Made by a program: the position numbers and the translations under genes. A stretch of DNA of 64,000 nucleotides from Actinomyces qiguomingii. Its GTDB lineage: Bacteria; Actinomycetota; Actinomycetes; Actinomycetales; Actinomycetaceae. Under the pieces are notes generated by a model. The model made no database searches and had not been told where the DNA came from. It saw nothing but the letters and a program-made list of their open reading frames with translations. Positions within the stretch are counted from its first letter, which is position 1. Every line of letters begins with the position of its first letter. Below are positions 32,898 to 41,941 of the stretch, one piece after another. The stretch spans positions 3,596,001 to 3,660,000 of the forward strand of contig NZ_CP025228.1 in assembly GCF_004102025.1 (NCBI RefSeq), written 5' to 3'.

Positions 32898-33064
32898 TGG
32901 TTCCTCCATTCGGTCCTTCGCTTCCTTGCGCGCGTCGGCTCACTGCCTTGCCTAATCGACTAACAACAGCGTAACGGATAGCCGCCGCGATCGCTCCGCT
33001 TAGCGAGCGCCCGGCCTGCGACGGCGTCTCCCAGACCTCCGGCTGCGGCCGACCGGGGGGCGGC

Positions 33065-34213
33065 TCACAGCGGCGGCTCGACGCACAGGGTCACGCCGTC
33101 GCCGACGTCGAGCAAATCTCCTACCAGCAGCGGCGTGGGCAGGGCGGAGGCCAACAGCACGGGGGGCATGCCCGAGCGCACCAGAACTGTGCCGTTGGCA
33201 GAGCCCAGGTCGCGGGCCAGCAGGTTCCAGCCGGCCACGGTGATCTCCAGGTGCGAGCGGGACACGAAATGAGCCGGGCTCGGCACGGCGACCAGCTGGG
33301 TGCCGGCCGCGGCGCCCGGGGGCGCCTGGGGCGCCCGCCCGACGATGACATCGCCGCGTACGGGGACGGTCTGTCCGGTGGAGACGGTCAGGACCGCCAG
33401 CACCGGGCGGGGCACCTGGCTGATGACGCCGGTCAGTGGGGCGGAGCAGGACTGGCAGGCGACGGCATCGGGCGGGTTGGGGTGCCCGGCGGCGCACATG
33501 GCGGCGGACACCATTGCGGCCTGCGTCTCCGGCCGCCCCGCGCCAACGACATCGGTGAGTGCCTGGGTGGCCTCCCCCGCGGAGGGCGCGACGGCGTCAT
33601 CCGCGACGGCGTCGTCAACCTTCCGGCCGGAGGAGTCCTCGGCGGCGACGGCCCCGGCGGCCTGCGCCGCCGAGGTTGCGGACTTGGGCGTCTGCGGTGG
33701 GGGCGGCGCCGGCCCCACCCCGGATCCTGTCTCCTGCGGGGCCGCATCCGGCGTGTACCGCGCCGAGTCCGCCGTGGCGCACGCTTCCGGGGTCACCGCC
33801 GACGAGCTGCGGCGCCGACGCCGGCCCGAGCCGGGCGCCGGCTCCGGATACGGCGCGGCCTGATGCGGCGGTAGGGGATCGACGGCGGTCTCCTCCGCAT
33901 CCTGCGTCCTGACACCGGTGTGCGGCGGTGGCACGTAGTCGGGGTCGACCCACACGCCGGTCTCAAGCAGCTCATCGCCGCCGGGGGGTTTCGCGGTGCG
34001 CCCATCGGCCGTTTCCACCGACTGCCTCGCCGCCTCACCATCAGATCCGTCCGCCATGGCGGCCGCATTCTCGCCCTCGCCCGAAGCGGCCTGACCGTCG
34101 GGTCCCCCAAGGGCCGCCAGAACGCGCTCACGCACGCCCTCCGGCACCGGAGCCGACAGGACGGCGGTGCCGTACCTGCCCACCACGGTCAGGCCCTCCT
34201 CCCCCACGGTCAC
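33065..34213 (-). CDS. FHA-domain protein with zinc-ribbon-like motif
   Basis: A 382-residue protein. A long disordered Pro/Ala/Glu-rich region leads to a four-cysteine motif (CAAGHPNPPDAVACQSC, about residues 240-256) and a C-terminal FHA domain with the phosphothreonine signature VSRSHLEI...GSANGTVL. Its start overlaps the PP2C stop by 4 bp. Such proteins read Ser/Thr phosphorylation; the cognate kinase is not in this window. Confidence 0.87.
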   Translation of the reverse strand: MTVGEEGLTVVGRYGTAVLSAPVPEGVRERVLAALGGPDGQAASGEGENAAAMADGSDGEAARQSVETADGRTAKPPGGDELLETGVWVDPDYVPPPHTGVRTQDAEETAVDPLPPHQAAPYPEPAPGSGRRRRRSSSAVTPEACATADSARYTPDAAPQETGSGVGPAPPPPQTPKSATSAAQAAGAVAAEDSSGRKVDDAVADDAVAPSAGEATQALTDVVGAGRPETQAAMVSAAMCAAGHPNPPDAVACQSCSAPLTGVISQVPRPVLAVLTVSTGQTVPVRGDVIVGRAPQAPPGAAAGTQLVAVPSPAHFVSRSHLEITVAGWNLLARDLGSANGTVLVRSGMPPVLLASALPTPLLVGDLLDVGDGVTLCVEPPL

Positions 34214-35043
34214 GAGCTCTCCTCCACCAGGTCGACGACGACGGCGGTGACATTGTCATGCCCGCCGGCCTCCAGCGCCGCGGCCACGGCCGCCTCGGCG
34301 GTGCGCTGTGCCCCCAGGCCGGAGCCGAGGACGGCGGCCAGGGCGTCGTCGTCGAGCTCATCGCTCAGGCCGTCGGAGCAAACCAGAATGCGGTCGCCGC
34401 CCCGCGCGGTCTCCAGGTGCAGCTCGGGGTATGCGGCCTGGTCGAGGCCGGCGCCCAGCGCCCGGGTAACCACGTTGCGACGGGAGTCGAAACGAGCCTG
34501 GGCGGGAGTGATTCGGCCGGCATCCACCAGGTCCTGCACCTGGGAGTGGTCGTGGGACAGCTGGGACAGCAGGTCGTCGCGCAGCAGGTAGACGCGAGAG
34601 TCACCCACATTGAAGGCGATCCAGGTCGGTCCCTCCGGCAGGTCGGCCAGCACGGCGCCAGCGATGGTGGCACCGGGCGGGTTAGCCGCCTGGGAGGGGA
34701 TCGCGGACACCGCCTTCCCGGCGGCGAGCACTGCGTCGACGATCACGGACCCATCTGTGACCCGACCGCCGACCAGCGGCAGCATGGCGTTCAGGGCGGT
34801 CCGGGTGGCGGCACGGCCAGAGACATGCCCACCCATACCGTCAACCACGATGAAGGCCGGCGAAACCGCTAGATAACCGTCCTCGTTGACGCGTCGAAAA
34901 CGACCGATATCCGTCGCCGCACCAACTATGGTGCGTTCCGGCTGCCCGCCATCGGTCAGGGACTGCGGTGCCGCCAGAGCGGTTGCCGTCAGCGCCGAGT
35001 GATCGGGATCGGCAGGGTCGAGCGGCTCACTGGCCTCGCGCAT
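34210..35043 (-). CDS. PP2C-family serine/threonine phosphatase
   Basis: A 277-residue metal-dependent phosphatase. Motifs: GRFRRVNEDGYL (residues ~47-58), VVDGMGGHVSGRAA with the metal Asp-Gly, NVGDSRVYLLR, and SDGLSDELDDD plus GHDNVTAVVVD at the end. No membrane segment, so cytoplasmic. It starts the phosphatase-FHA transcript and is divergent from the LRV membrane protein gene. In Bifidobacterium the same gene (prpC) belongs to the PFNA cluster next to a Ser/Thr kinase, which is missing here. Confidence 0.92.
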   Translation of the reverse strand: MREASEPLDPADPDHSALTATALAAPQSLTDGGQPERTIVGAATDIGRFRRVNEDGYLAVSPAFIVVDGMGGHVSGRAATRTALNAMLPLVGGRVTDGSVIVDAVLAAGKAVSAIPSQAANPPGATIAGAVLADLPEGPTWIAFNVGDSRVYLLRDDLLSQLSHDHSQVQDLVDAGRITPAQARFDSRRNVVTRALGAGLDQAAYPELHLETARGGDRILVCSDGLSDELDDDALAAVLGSGLGAQRTAEAAVAAALEAGGHDNVTAVVVDLVEESS

Positions 35044-35192
35044 CAGCGCCTCCTCCTACATGCAGGTTTATTGACCCGACGATACCCGGCGAGCGGCCAA
35101 AGCGCTCTCTCGGGTAGGCTCTGGCCTACGGCACCGGCCGGCGGCCCGCGAAGACGCGCGGACCGAGCCCACGCAGTCGCAAAGGATCCAGC

Positions 35193-36500
35193 ATGTCTCA
35201 GCCTCAGGACGATCTCGTCGCACGGGCGAGCGACCCCAATGCGGAACTCACGACCCTGCACGAGCTCGCCAACAACTACCCGGGTCTGCGCCCCTATATC
35301 GCGGAGAATCCCCGCACCTACCCGGCACTCCTGGAGTGGCTGGGCACTTTGGGGGACCCCGCCGTCGACGCCGCCCTGGCGCGCCGCACGGCCTCCGCAA
35401 CCACCCAGGCCCTGAGCCCCGAACAGGCGCGGGAGGCGATTCAGGCGGCCGCCCAGCCGGACGTCCCCAATGGGCAGATCTCCCCCACGGGCCCGGATGC
35501 ACCCGCCGATGCGGCGGGACTCACGCAGGCCATCTCCCAGGCCGACGTCGCACGCGCGGTCACCCCCGAGCGCCGTCCCATCATGGAGGGGCGTCAAATT
35601 GCCCACGACGCGACGCCCACCGCCGCCCAGATCCACCAGCAGCAGCCCCCGCAGCAGCCGGCCCAGCCCACCTATCCGCAGCAGCCCGCCTTCCAGCAGG
35701 GCCCACCCGCCCAGCCGCAGCAGCCGACCTATCCGCAGCAGCCCGCCTACCAGCAGGGACGACCCGCCTATCCGCAGCAGCCGGTCCAGCCTCAACCCGC
35801 CTACCAACCGGCACAACCCGCCTACCCGCAGCAGTCCCCCCAGCAGCCTGCGGCCGACAACCAGGGCGTGTTCGGAGTCGGCATGCCCGAGTCGGAGGAG
35901 CAGCGCGGCTCCAGCAACCGCTGGCTGTGGATACTGGGCGGCATTGCCCTGGTGCTCGTGGTCGCCCTTATCGTGTGGTTTTTCACATCTGACCACGGCG
36001 GCTCGGACGCCGCACCCACAACCGACACCGTGCAGGCCGAGGTCCCGCAGGCATCCTCCGCCGCCCCCACGCCAAAAGAGACGGAAGATTCGCCGTCGCC
36101 AACGCCCAGCCCGTCGGCGACGCGGCATCTGACCGCGCCCGCCCCCGCCGAGGCAATAGAGATGAGTGCCTTCACCACGCCGTCGGGAAACATCAGTTGC
36201 GTGCTGACCGACGACTCGGTCTCCTGCACCATTAACGAGCACGATTTCATCCCAACCGACAGCTCATGCAACGATTCCAACGCCCAGGCCTTCACCGCCA
36301 GCGTGGATACCGAAGGCCAGGCGACCGGGAGCTGCAACATAGCCTTCTCCGCGACGGGCGCCTCATTGAGCTACGGCGCTTCCGCCAAGAATGACGCCTT
36401 CGCCTGCACCTCCAGCGAGTCAGGGGTCGACTGCTGGAGCCAGGTGTCCGGCAACGGCTTCCAACTCTCGCGCTCCAACGCCGACCCCACCAGCCGCTGA
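35193..36500 (+). CDS. Single-pass membrane protein with LRV-like N-terminus and Gln/Pro-rich repeats
   Basis: A 435-residue protein. Residues 1-65 (ASDPNAELTTLHELANNYPG, LRPYIAENPRTYPALLEWLG) match the variant leucine-rich-repeat module found in actinobacterial membrane proteins. A YPQQPAYQQ-type repeat region (about 145-225) follows, then a membrane segment (WLWILGGIALVLVVALIVWF), a Ser/Pro-rich linker and an outer domain with six cysteines (ISCVL, SCTI, SSCND, GSCNI, FACTS, DCWS) that may form disulfides. ATG 35193 follows AAAGGA. Function unknown; its position opposite the PP2C gene suggests a surface sensor. Confidence 0.8.
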   Translation: MSQPQDDLVARASDPNAELTTLHELANNYPGLRPYIAENPRTYPALLEWLGTLGDPAVDAALARRTASATTQALSPEQAREAIQAAAQPDVPNGQISPTGPDAPADAAGLTQAISQADVARAVTPERRPIMEGRQIAHDATPTAAQIHQQQPPQQPAQPTYPQQPAFQQGPPAQPQQPTYPQQPAYQQGRPAYPQQPVQPQPAYQPAQPAYPQQSPQQPAADNQGVFGVGMPESEEQRGSSNRWLWILGGIALVLVVALIVWFFTSDHGGSDAAPTTDTVQAEVPQASSAAPTPKETEDSPSPTPSPSATRHLTAPAPAEAIEMSAFTTPSGNISCVLTDDSVSCTINEHDFIPTDSSCNDSNAQAFTASVDTEGQATGSCNIAFSATGASLSYGASAKNDAFACTSSESGVDCWSQVSGNGFQLSRSNADPTSR

Positions 36501-36592
36501 GCCCCGCCCACACCCCGCCCGCATGCACCCAACGGCGCAGTCAGCGGGGCTCCTGTCCTGAAAAAGCAACCTCCAGACCACATCAGAACTGA

Positions 36593-37945
36593 ATGTCCTC
36601 CAGCTACGGCACCATCCTGCGTCGTCCCGGCGCCCTACGCTTCTCCATCGCGGGCCTGATCGCCCGCTTCCCCATGTCCATGGTGGGCATCTCCACCATC
36701 CTGGCGGTCCAGGAGCTGTACGGAAGCTACTCGGCGGCGGGGATGGTCTCCGCCGCGAATGTGGTGGCGGTGGCCGTGGGCGCGCCGGTACTGGCCCGAC
36801 TCGTCGACGCCCACGGACAGTGCCGGATCATGCTGCCGGCCACCGCCTGCTCGGCGACGGCCCTGATCGGACTGGTCGTCGCCACGCAGGCTCGTGCGCC
36901 GCTAGGGGTGCTGCTGGTGTTGTCGGCGCTGGCGGGCCTACTGGCGGGGTCCTTCGGCTCGTTGGTGCGTTCCCGTTGGACGGGGGTGTTGAACACCCCG
37001 GAGCAGGTGCACACCGCCTTCTCCCTGGAGGCAGCACTTGACGAGGTCGCCTTCATCATCGGACCGGTGCTGGCCACGGTGCTGTGCACCTCGCTGCCAG
37101 CTACCAGCGGCTGGATCGCCGCCGTCGTGCTACAAGTGGGTGGCGGAATGTGGTTCTTGTCGCAGCGCGCCACCGAGCCGACCCCGCACCGGCGCTCTTC
37201 CAGTCGTCCCCTGCCCGATCATGCTGAGGACGCACGGCAGACCTTTGATGACCTCCACGAGCCGGGGCGAGCGCAGGACCCGCGACCGGTGCTGCGGCAC
37301 GGCGCCGTCGTGGCCGTGATCGCCGTCTTCCTGGCCTCCGGCGCCATGTTCGGTGCGAACGACGTCGCCGCCGTCGCCTTCGCCACGGAGCTGGGCATGA
37401 AGTCGGCCGCCGGAACAGTGCTGGCGGCCTGGGGTGTCGGCTCCTTCACCGCCGCGATCATTTACGGCTCACGCCCCTGGCGTCGGCCACTGTGGCAGCA
37501 GTTCCTCCTGGGCACGACGGCCCTGGCCGTGGGCGCCTCAACCCTCATATTTGCCCCGAATCTGGTGGTGCTGGGGGCGCTCATGGCGCTGACCGGCATG
37601 GCGATCGGCCCAACAATCACCGTCGGAAACTCGATCACCCAGGTCTCGGTGGCGCCGTCGCAACTGACCGAAGGGCTGGCCTGGGTCGGCACCGCCATGA
37701 ATATCGGCGTTTCACTGGGCTCCATGCTCGGCGGCCTCGCGATCGACGCGGCCGGCAGTCACGGCGGTTACCTGCTGGTCGCCGTCGCGGCGTGGCTCGC
37801 CGTCGTCGTATGCCTGTGTGGACTACGGGCGCTGCAGCGCGCCCACCCGCACCGGGGCCTACCAGGCACTGGGGAGGTTCACGGCGCCTGCGACCGGCGT
37901 GCCACCGACCGCCGACCGGCATCGCCAGCACCTACGGAGCCGTGA
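36593..37945 (+). CDS. Major facilitator superfamily transporter
   Basis: A 450-residue permease with about twelve membrane segments. The loop-2 motif is weak (ARLVDAHGQCRIM). A central cytoplasmic loop of ~45 residues (about 200-245) separates the halves. GALMALTGMAIGPTITVGNS and LTEGLAWVGTAMNIGVSLGS resemble drug/sugar efflux permeases of actinobacteria. The substrate is unknown. The last ~35 residues (HPHRGLPGTGEVHGACDRRA) are an unusual polar tail. Ribosome site weak. Confidence 0.86.
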   Translation: MSSSYGTILRRPGALRFSIAGLIARFPMSMVGISTILAVQELYGSYSAAGMVSAANVVAVAVGAPVLARLVDAHGQCRIMLPATACSATALIGLVVATQARAPLGVLLVLSALAGLLAGSFGSLVRSRWTGVLNTPEQVHTAFSLEAALDEVAFIIGPVLATVLCTSLPATSGWIAAVVLQVGGGMWFLSQRATEPTPHRRSSSRPLPDHAEDARQTFDDLHEPGRAQDPRPVLRHGAVVAVIAVFLASGAMFGANDVAAVAFATELGMKSAAGTVLAAWGVGSFTAAIIYGSRPWRRPLWQQFLLGTTALAVGASTLIFAPNLVVLGALMALTGMAIGPTITVGNSITQVSVAPSQLTEGLAWVGTAMNIGVSLGSMLGGLAIDAAGSHGGYLLVAVAAWLAVVVCLCGLRALQRAHPHRGLPGTGEVHGACDRRATDRRPASPAPTEP

Positions 37946-38008
37946 GCGCCACGGACACTCGACTACCGGCACATCCCGGTTATTCGGGTCCGCCCTAAAC
38001 TGCTCCGC

Positions 38009-39319
38009 GTGGAGTCCCTCAAACGTGCACTCACCTCACCTGTGGCGGCTCTGATCGGCTGGGCTGCGCTCGCCCTGTCCATCTACCCGACCCTTTGGGG
38101 CAAGGATGGCTCCGGCGTGTTCAAGCTCGACGCCTGGATCTACCACCATGCCGTGAGCCAATGGCATTCAGGCGGCGACCTGTATGACTGGTATGCCAAC
38201 CCCGATCAGCAGCTGTGGCCCTTCACTTACACGCCGTTCGCCGCCTGGATGTTCACGCCCTTGACCTGGTGGCCGGATCGGGTTACCCAGGTGGTACTGG
38301 TGGTGGCCACGCCGGTGTGCACCACGATCACCGCCTGGGCGGTGCTGCACGCCCTGGGGGTGCGCGGCCGCATCGCCCGGGGTGCCGCGCCGTGGCTGGC
38401 ACTGGCCGCCGTACTACTGTTGGAGCCGATCCCCAAGACCATGGAGTACGGCCAGGTCAACGCGGTGCTCATGGCGCTGGTCGCGTTCGATCTGCTGGTG
38501 GTGCCACCCGACTCACGGCTGCGCGGGGTGGCCTGCGGCCTGGCCGCCGCCTTCAAACTGACTCCGGCTATCGCGGTGTTGGTGTTCCTAGCCCGCCGCG
38601 AGTGGCGGGCGGCGGCGACCATGGTCGGCTCAGCGGTGGCGGTGACGGCGCTGTGCTGGATCGCTTCGCCCCGCGAGTCGGCGCGGTTCTTCTTCTCCGC
38701 CATGTGGGATTCCTCCCGGGCTGGCCTGAGCGACTACTCCGGCAACCAGAACCTCAAGGGGCTGGTGGCCCGCTGGCTGCCCACGCAGGCCTGGGATGTG
38801 TCCTGGGCGGTACTGGTAGTAATCGGCGTCATTGGCGTCTGGCTACTGTTGTTACGCCTGGATCGTCTGCGCCCACCCGCCACGACGACGTCGGCGGCCA
38901 CAGTCGGCGCAGTCGACACAGTCGGCGCGGTCGAGACCACCGTCTCCCGAAACGGTCCCGGGGTCAGCCGGGCAGACGGCGTCGTCCTGGTGATTCAGGC
39001 CGCGGTGACCATGACGCTGGGGCTGCTGATCTCCCCGATCTCCTGGTCGCATCATTGGGTGTGGTGCCTGCCGGCCGTGATGGGGCTCGTAGCCGCCGGT
39101 CTGAGGTGGAGATCGCCGTCGCTACTGACGACGGCGGCGACCGGTGTGGCCGTGTTCGGGCTGGCCATGCACTGGTGGTTCCCCGAGCAGAATCACGTAG
39201 AGCAGGACTGGCCCTTCTGGGCGACGCTGGTGGGTTCGTCCTACACGTGGTGGGCGCTGGCGGCCGGCGTGCTCCTGTGGCGCGTCGCCGGCCGCCACAT
39301 CGACCGAACTCGGCAGTAA
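38009..39319 (+). CDS. GT87-family polyprenyl-phosphate-mannose glycosyltransferase-like protein
   Basis: A 436-residue GT-C fold membrane enzyme with about ten membrane segments. The first outer loop has DAWIYHHAVSQWHSGGDLYD with the catalytic-type Asp, followed by FTYTPFAAWMF and KTMEYGQVNAVLMALVAFDL, features of the DUF2029/GT87 family (PimE, MptC type) that adds mannose to lipoglycans. The start is a GTG. The last residues (HIDRTRQ) and the TAA stop are encoded by a dispersed 22-bp repeat, so the original 3' end seems to have been overwritten. Confidence 0.84.
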   Translation: MESLKRALTSPVAALIGWAALALSIYPTLWGKDGSGVFKLDAWIYHHAVSQWHSGGDLYDWYANPDQQLWPFTYTPFAAWMFTPLTWWPDRVTQVVLVVATPVCTTITAWAVLHALGVRGRIARGAAPWLALAAVLLLEPIPKTMEYGQVNAVLMALVAFDLLVVPPDSRLRGVACGLAAAFKLTPAIAVLVFLARREWRAAATMVGSAVAVTALCWIASPRESARFFFSAMWDSSRAGLSDYSGNQNLKGLVARWLPTQAWDVSWAVLVVIGVIGVWLLLLRLDRLRPPATTTSAATVGAVDTVGAVETTVSRNGPGVSRADGVVLVIQAAVTMTLGLLISPISWSHHWVWCLPAVMGLVAAGLRWRSPSLLTTAATGVAVFGLAMHWWFPEQNHVEQDWPFWATLVGSSYTWWALAAGVLLWRVAGRHIDRTRQ

Positions 39320-39334
39320 CTTCGACCGAACTCG
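39300..39334 (+). repeat. CCGAG-type 22-bp repeat, two units, forming the end of the GT87 gene
   Basis: Units start at 39300 and 39322 (TCGACCGAACTCGGCAG and TCGACCGAACTCG). The first supplies the codons for DRTRQ and TAA of the glycosyltransferase gene. Confidence 0.9.
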
Positions 39335-39390
39335 CGGGGTGGGGGCGTTCTTCCCCGGCGGTGCGGAGAAAACGTCCGTAGGATGACCCC

Positions 39391-40557
39391 GTGCCACTTT
39401 CCGACATCGTCCGCGCCGTGGAGGACCAGTTCCACCGCGACACCATCCCCGTGCTCCGGCGCCGCGGCTGGCGTCCGCGGGCGATCCCCTACACCGGGTA
39501 TGGAGCGGCGGAGCCCACGGCCCACACCGAAAACCTCCCCGATGCCGAGCGGTCGGCGGTGTCCCCGGAAACTCACGCCCCCCGCGACATGGCACGGATA
39601 TTGGCACGCATGGTCATGCGCCCGCCCAACGCCCCCAGCGAGGGCCCGCTGTTTCAAAGACTGCCGGAGGAACTGCCGGCCACACCCCAGGACGCCCGCC
39701 GCCAGGCGGCCGAAAGCCTGCTGGAGGCGCAGCGCGGCTGGCGTATGTTCATCGACGTGCCCATGCCGCACCTGCCGGTCACCGTCAGGCTCGGCGCGGT
39801 GAGCGTGCGCACCCGCGCCGATAGGGAGGGGTACGTCGACGTCGTCGTGCGCGGGCACGGCCTGCCCCCCGGTTGGCATGAGGCGACCCTGGAGGCGGCG
39901 GGTGCCAAGACAGTCACCTCCCGGGTGTTCGTAGTGGCGCCAGGTCCGCGGCTGGGCATCGTATGCGATATCGATGACACGGTCATGGTGTCCCACGTTC
40001 CCCGCATGTTCGTGGCCGCCTGGAATCAGTTGGTCAAGCACACCTCCTCACGCGAGCCCGTACCGGGGATGGCCAGGTTGCTGAGCGGGGTGCGCCAGGA
40101 CCACCCGGGGGCTCCGGTGATCTATCTGTCGACCGGTGCCTGGAATGTGGTACCGACCTACCGCTCCTTCTTCGAACGCAACGGCTTCCCGGAGGGGCCG
40201 ATGCTCATGACTGATTGGGGCCCCACGAACACGGGCCTGTTCCGCAGCGGCATTGAGCACAAGCGCACCGGTCTGCGCCGTCTCATGATCGACCTGCCCG
40301 AGGTGAAGTGGCTGCTGATCGGCGACGACGGCCAGCACGATCCACTGATCTACGGCGAGGCGGCACGGGAGCACTCCGATCGGGTGGCGGCGGTGGCGAT
40401 TCGCCGGCTCACCCCCACCGAGCAGGTGCTGGCGGGCGCGCAGCTGGCCCATCCCACCGGGCTGGCTCCCGAGACGCGGGCCCTGGCGGAGTCGGGGGTG
40501 CCGGTGGCCACGGGGATGGACGGCTTCGAACTGGCGCGCGCCCTGCACCCCGTTTAA
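39391..40557 (+). CDS. App1-like phosphatidate phosphatase domain protein (DUF2183)
   Basis: A 388-residue HAD-fold protein. The catalytic DxDxT motif appears as CDIDDTVMVSHVPR (about residue 195), followed by PVIYLSTGAWNVVPTYRSFF and WLLIGDDGQHDPLIYGEAA, as in yeast App1 and its bacterial relatives. No membrane segment. It probably dephosphorylates a lipid or other phosphate ester; the substrate is unproven. It converges with the VIT-like gene, and both stop codons lie in the palindrome TTTAAA (4-bp overlap). Confidence 0.87.
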   Translation: MPLSDIVRAVEDQFHRDTIPVLRRRGWRPRAIPYTGYGAAEPTAHTENLPDAERSAVSPETHAPRDMARILARMVMRPPNAPSEGPLFQRLPEELPATPQDARRQAAESLLEAQRGWRMFIDVPMPHLPVTVRLGAVSVRTRADREGYVDVVVRGHGLPPGWHEATLEAAGAKTVTSRVFVVAPGPRLGIVCDIDDTVMVSHVPRMFVAAWNQLVKHTSSREPVPGMARLLSGVRQDHPGAPVIYLSTGAWNVVPTYRSFFERNGFPEGPMLMTDWGPTNTGLFRSGIEHKRTGLRRLMIDLPEVKWLLIGDDGQHDPLIYGEAAREHSDRVAAVAIRRLTPTEQVLAGAQLAHPTGLAPETRALAESGVPVATGMDGFELARALHPV

Positions 40558-41417
40558 ACGGTGACCCCGATCAGGTGGCCGATGCCCCAGGTGACGGTCA
40601 TGGCCAGTGCACCGCCGAAGACGTTGCGCACCACCGCAGGCCGGATCGGGGCGTCGCCGAGTCGGGCGGACACCGCCCCGGTGAGGGCCAGCCCGAGCAG
40701 CACAGACACGAAGGTCAGTGGGATCTTCACGTTCACGGGCAGCGTCAGAATCGCCAGCAGCGGCAGCATGGAGCCGATAACAAAGGCCACGGCGCTGGAC
40801 AGGGCGGCATGCCAGGGATTGGTGTAGTCGTCCTCCCGCAGACCGAGCTCGACCTCCAGATGCGCTCCGACGGCGTCGTGCACCGTCAACTCCCGGGCCA
40901 CCCGGCGCGCGGTGTCCTCCGTCAGGCCCTTGGCACGGTAGTGAGCTGCCAGAGAGTCGACGCCGGCACTCGGGTCGGCCGCCAGCCAGGCGCGCTGACG
41001 ATCCACATAGGCGCGTTCGGTGTCGGACTGGGTGGACACGGAAACATACTCACCGGCCGCCATGGAGACCGCGCCCGCCAACACTCCGGCCACACCTGCG
41101 GCCACGATGGCGCCGGTGTTGGCGGGGGTGGCGGCGGCCACACCGATGACCAGCCCGGCCACGGAGACGATTCCATCGTTGGCGCCCAAGACTCCGGCGC
41201 GCAGCCAGTTAAGGCGCGAGGCCAGGGAGGAGGCGGTCTCCGCACGGCCACCGGGCGGCGGCTGGTGCCGACGTGGGCGGGCGGTGAGCCACAGCGCCGT
41301 CGGACACGCCTCCGGCTTGGCGGGGACGTCGTGATGGACGGGATCGACCGCATGCGCCCCATCCGGGTCGGACAGGCGGCCCGAGCGGAAGGGGGAGGAG
41401 AGCTGCAACACACCCAT
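40554..41417 (-). CDS. VIT1/CCC1-family iron or manganese transporter
   Basis: A 287-residue protein with five predicted membrane segments. GVLGANDGIVSVAGLVIGVA and AGAVSMAAGEYVSVSTQSDT are the family hallmarks, and the ELGLREDDYTNPWHAALSSA segment fits the cytoplasmic metal-binding part. The first ~65 residues are Pro/Arg-rich. ATG 41417 is preferred; the frame extends to a TTG at 41456 with no ribosome site. Upstream, a small palindrome AGGTTTACCT (41460-41469) could be a metal-regulator site. Confidence 0.85.
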   Translation of the reverse strand: MGVLQLSSPFRSGRLSDPDGAHAVDPVHHDVPAKPEACPTALWLTARPRRHQPPPGGRAETASSLASRLNWLRAGVLGANDGIVSVAGLVIGVAAATPANTGAIVAAGVAGVLAGAVSMAAGEYVSVSTQSDTERAYVDRQRAWLAADPSAGVDSLAAHYRAKGLTEDTARRVARELTVHDAVGAHLEVELGLREDDYTNPWHAALSSAVAFVIGSMLPLLAILTLPVNVKIPLTFVSVLLGLALTGAVSARLGDAPIRPAVVRNVFGGALAMTVTWGIGHLIGVTV

Positions 41418-41572
41418 ACTCCGAAGGTAGATCCGATCAATCCACTTGTATAGCAAAGATAGGTTTACCTGATTGTCGTTCTGCCAGCTGTGACCCAGGA
41501 GAGCACCAGGGTCAAGCCGGTAGGGTTGGCGGCAGGGGCCGCGCCGGGCGGCACCCCGGGCAGGAGGAAACC

Positions 41573-41884
41573 ATGGCTAGCAAGCTCCCCTTCATCATCG
41601 GACTCGGTGCCGGTTACGTCCTCGGTGCGCGAGCCGGCCGGGCCCAGTACGAGCGCATCAAGGCCTCGGCCACCAAGTTGATGGACCAGCCCTTCGTCCG
41701 GGATAAGGTCAGCGCCGCCTCCACGCGCGCCTCCGCCTTCGTGCGTGAGCAGGGCGAGGCCGTCACCGACAAGGTCGCCGACGTCGTCAAGGAGCGGCTG
41801 TTCAGCCCCTCCACCGAGCAGCAGGACTCCGCCTCGGTCACCGTCGACGACGCCGAGGTCCGCCCCGTCAATCAGGCCGACTGA
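41573..41884 (+). CDS. Small YtxH-like protein
   Basis: A 103-residue protein with a glycine-rich N-terminal membrane segment (PFIIGLGAGYVLGARAGRAQ) and an amphipathic helical rest (RDKVSAASTRASAFVREQGE) ending in an acidic tail. It fits the YtxH-like stress-protein group of actinobacteria. A very strong ribosome site (AGGAGG) precedes the ATG, which suggests high expression. Followed 58 bp later by the CDF transporter gene. Confidence 0.85.
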   Translation: MASKLPFIIGLGAGYVLGARAGRAQYERIKASATKLMDQPFVRDKVSAASTRASAFVREQGEAVTDKVADVVKERLFSPSTEQQDSASVTVDDAEVRPVNQAD

Positions 41885-41941
41885 CCGCGCCGAATCTGAC
41901 GCCGCTTCCGCCGGGCGGGGCCGTACGTCCATACTCTGGGG

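Noticed and set aside
41457..41472. DtxR/IdeR iron box upstream of the VIT-like gene
   Set aside because: The palindrome AGGTTTACCT has half-sites too close together for the 19-bp consensus; kept only as a remark in the gene entry.
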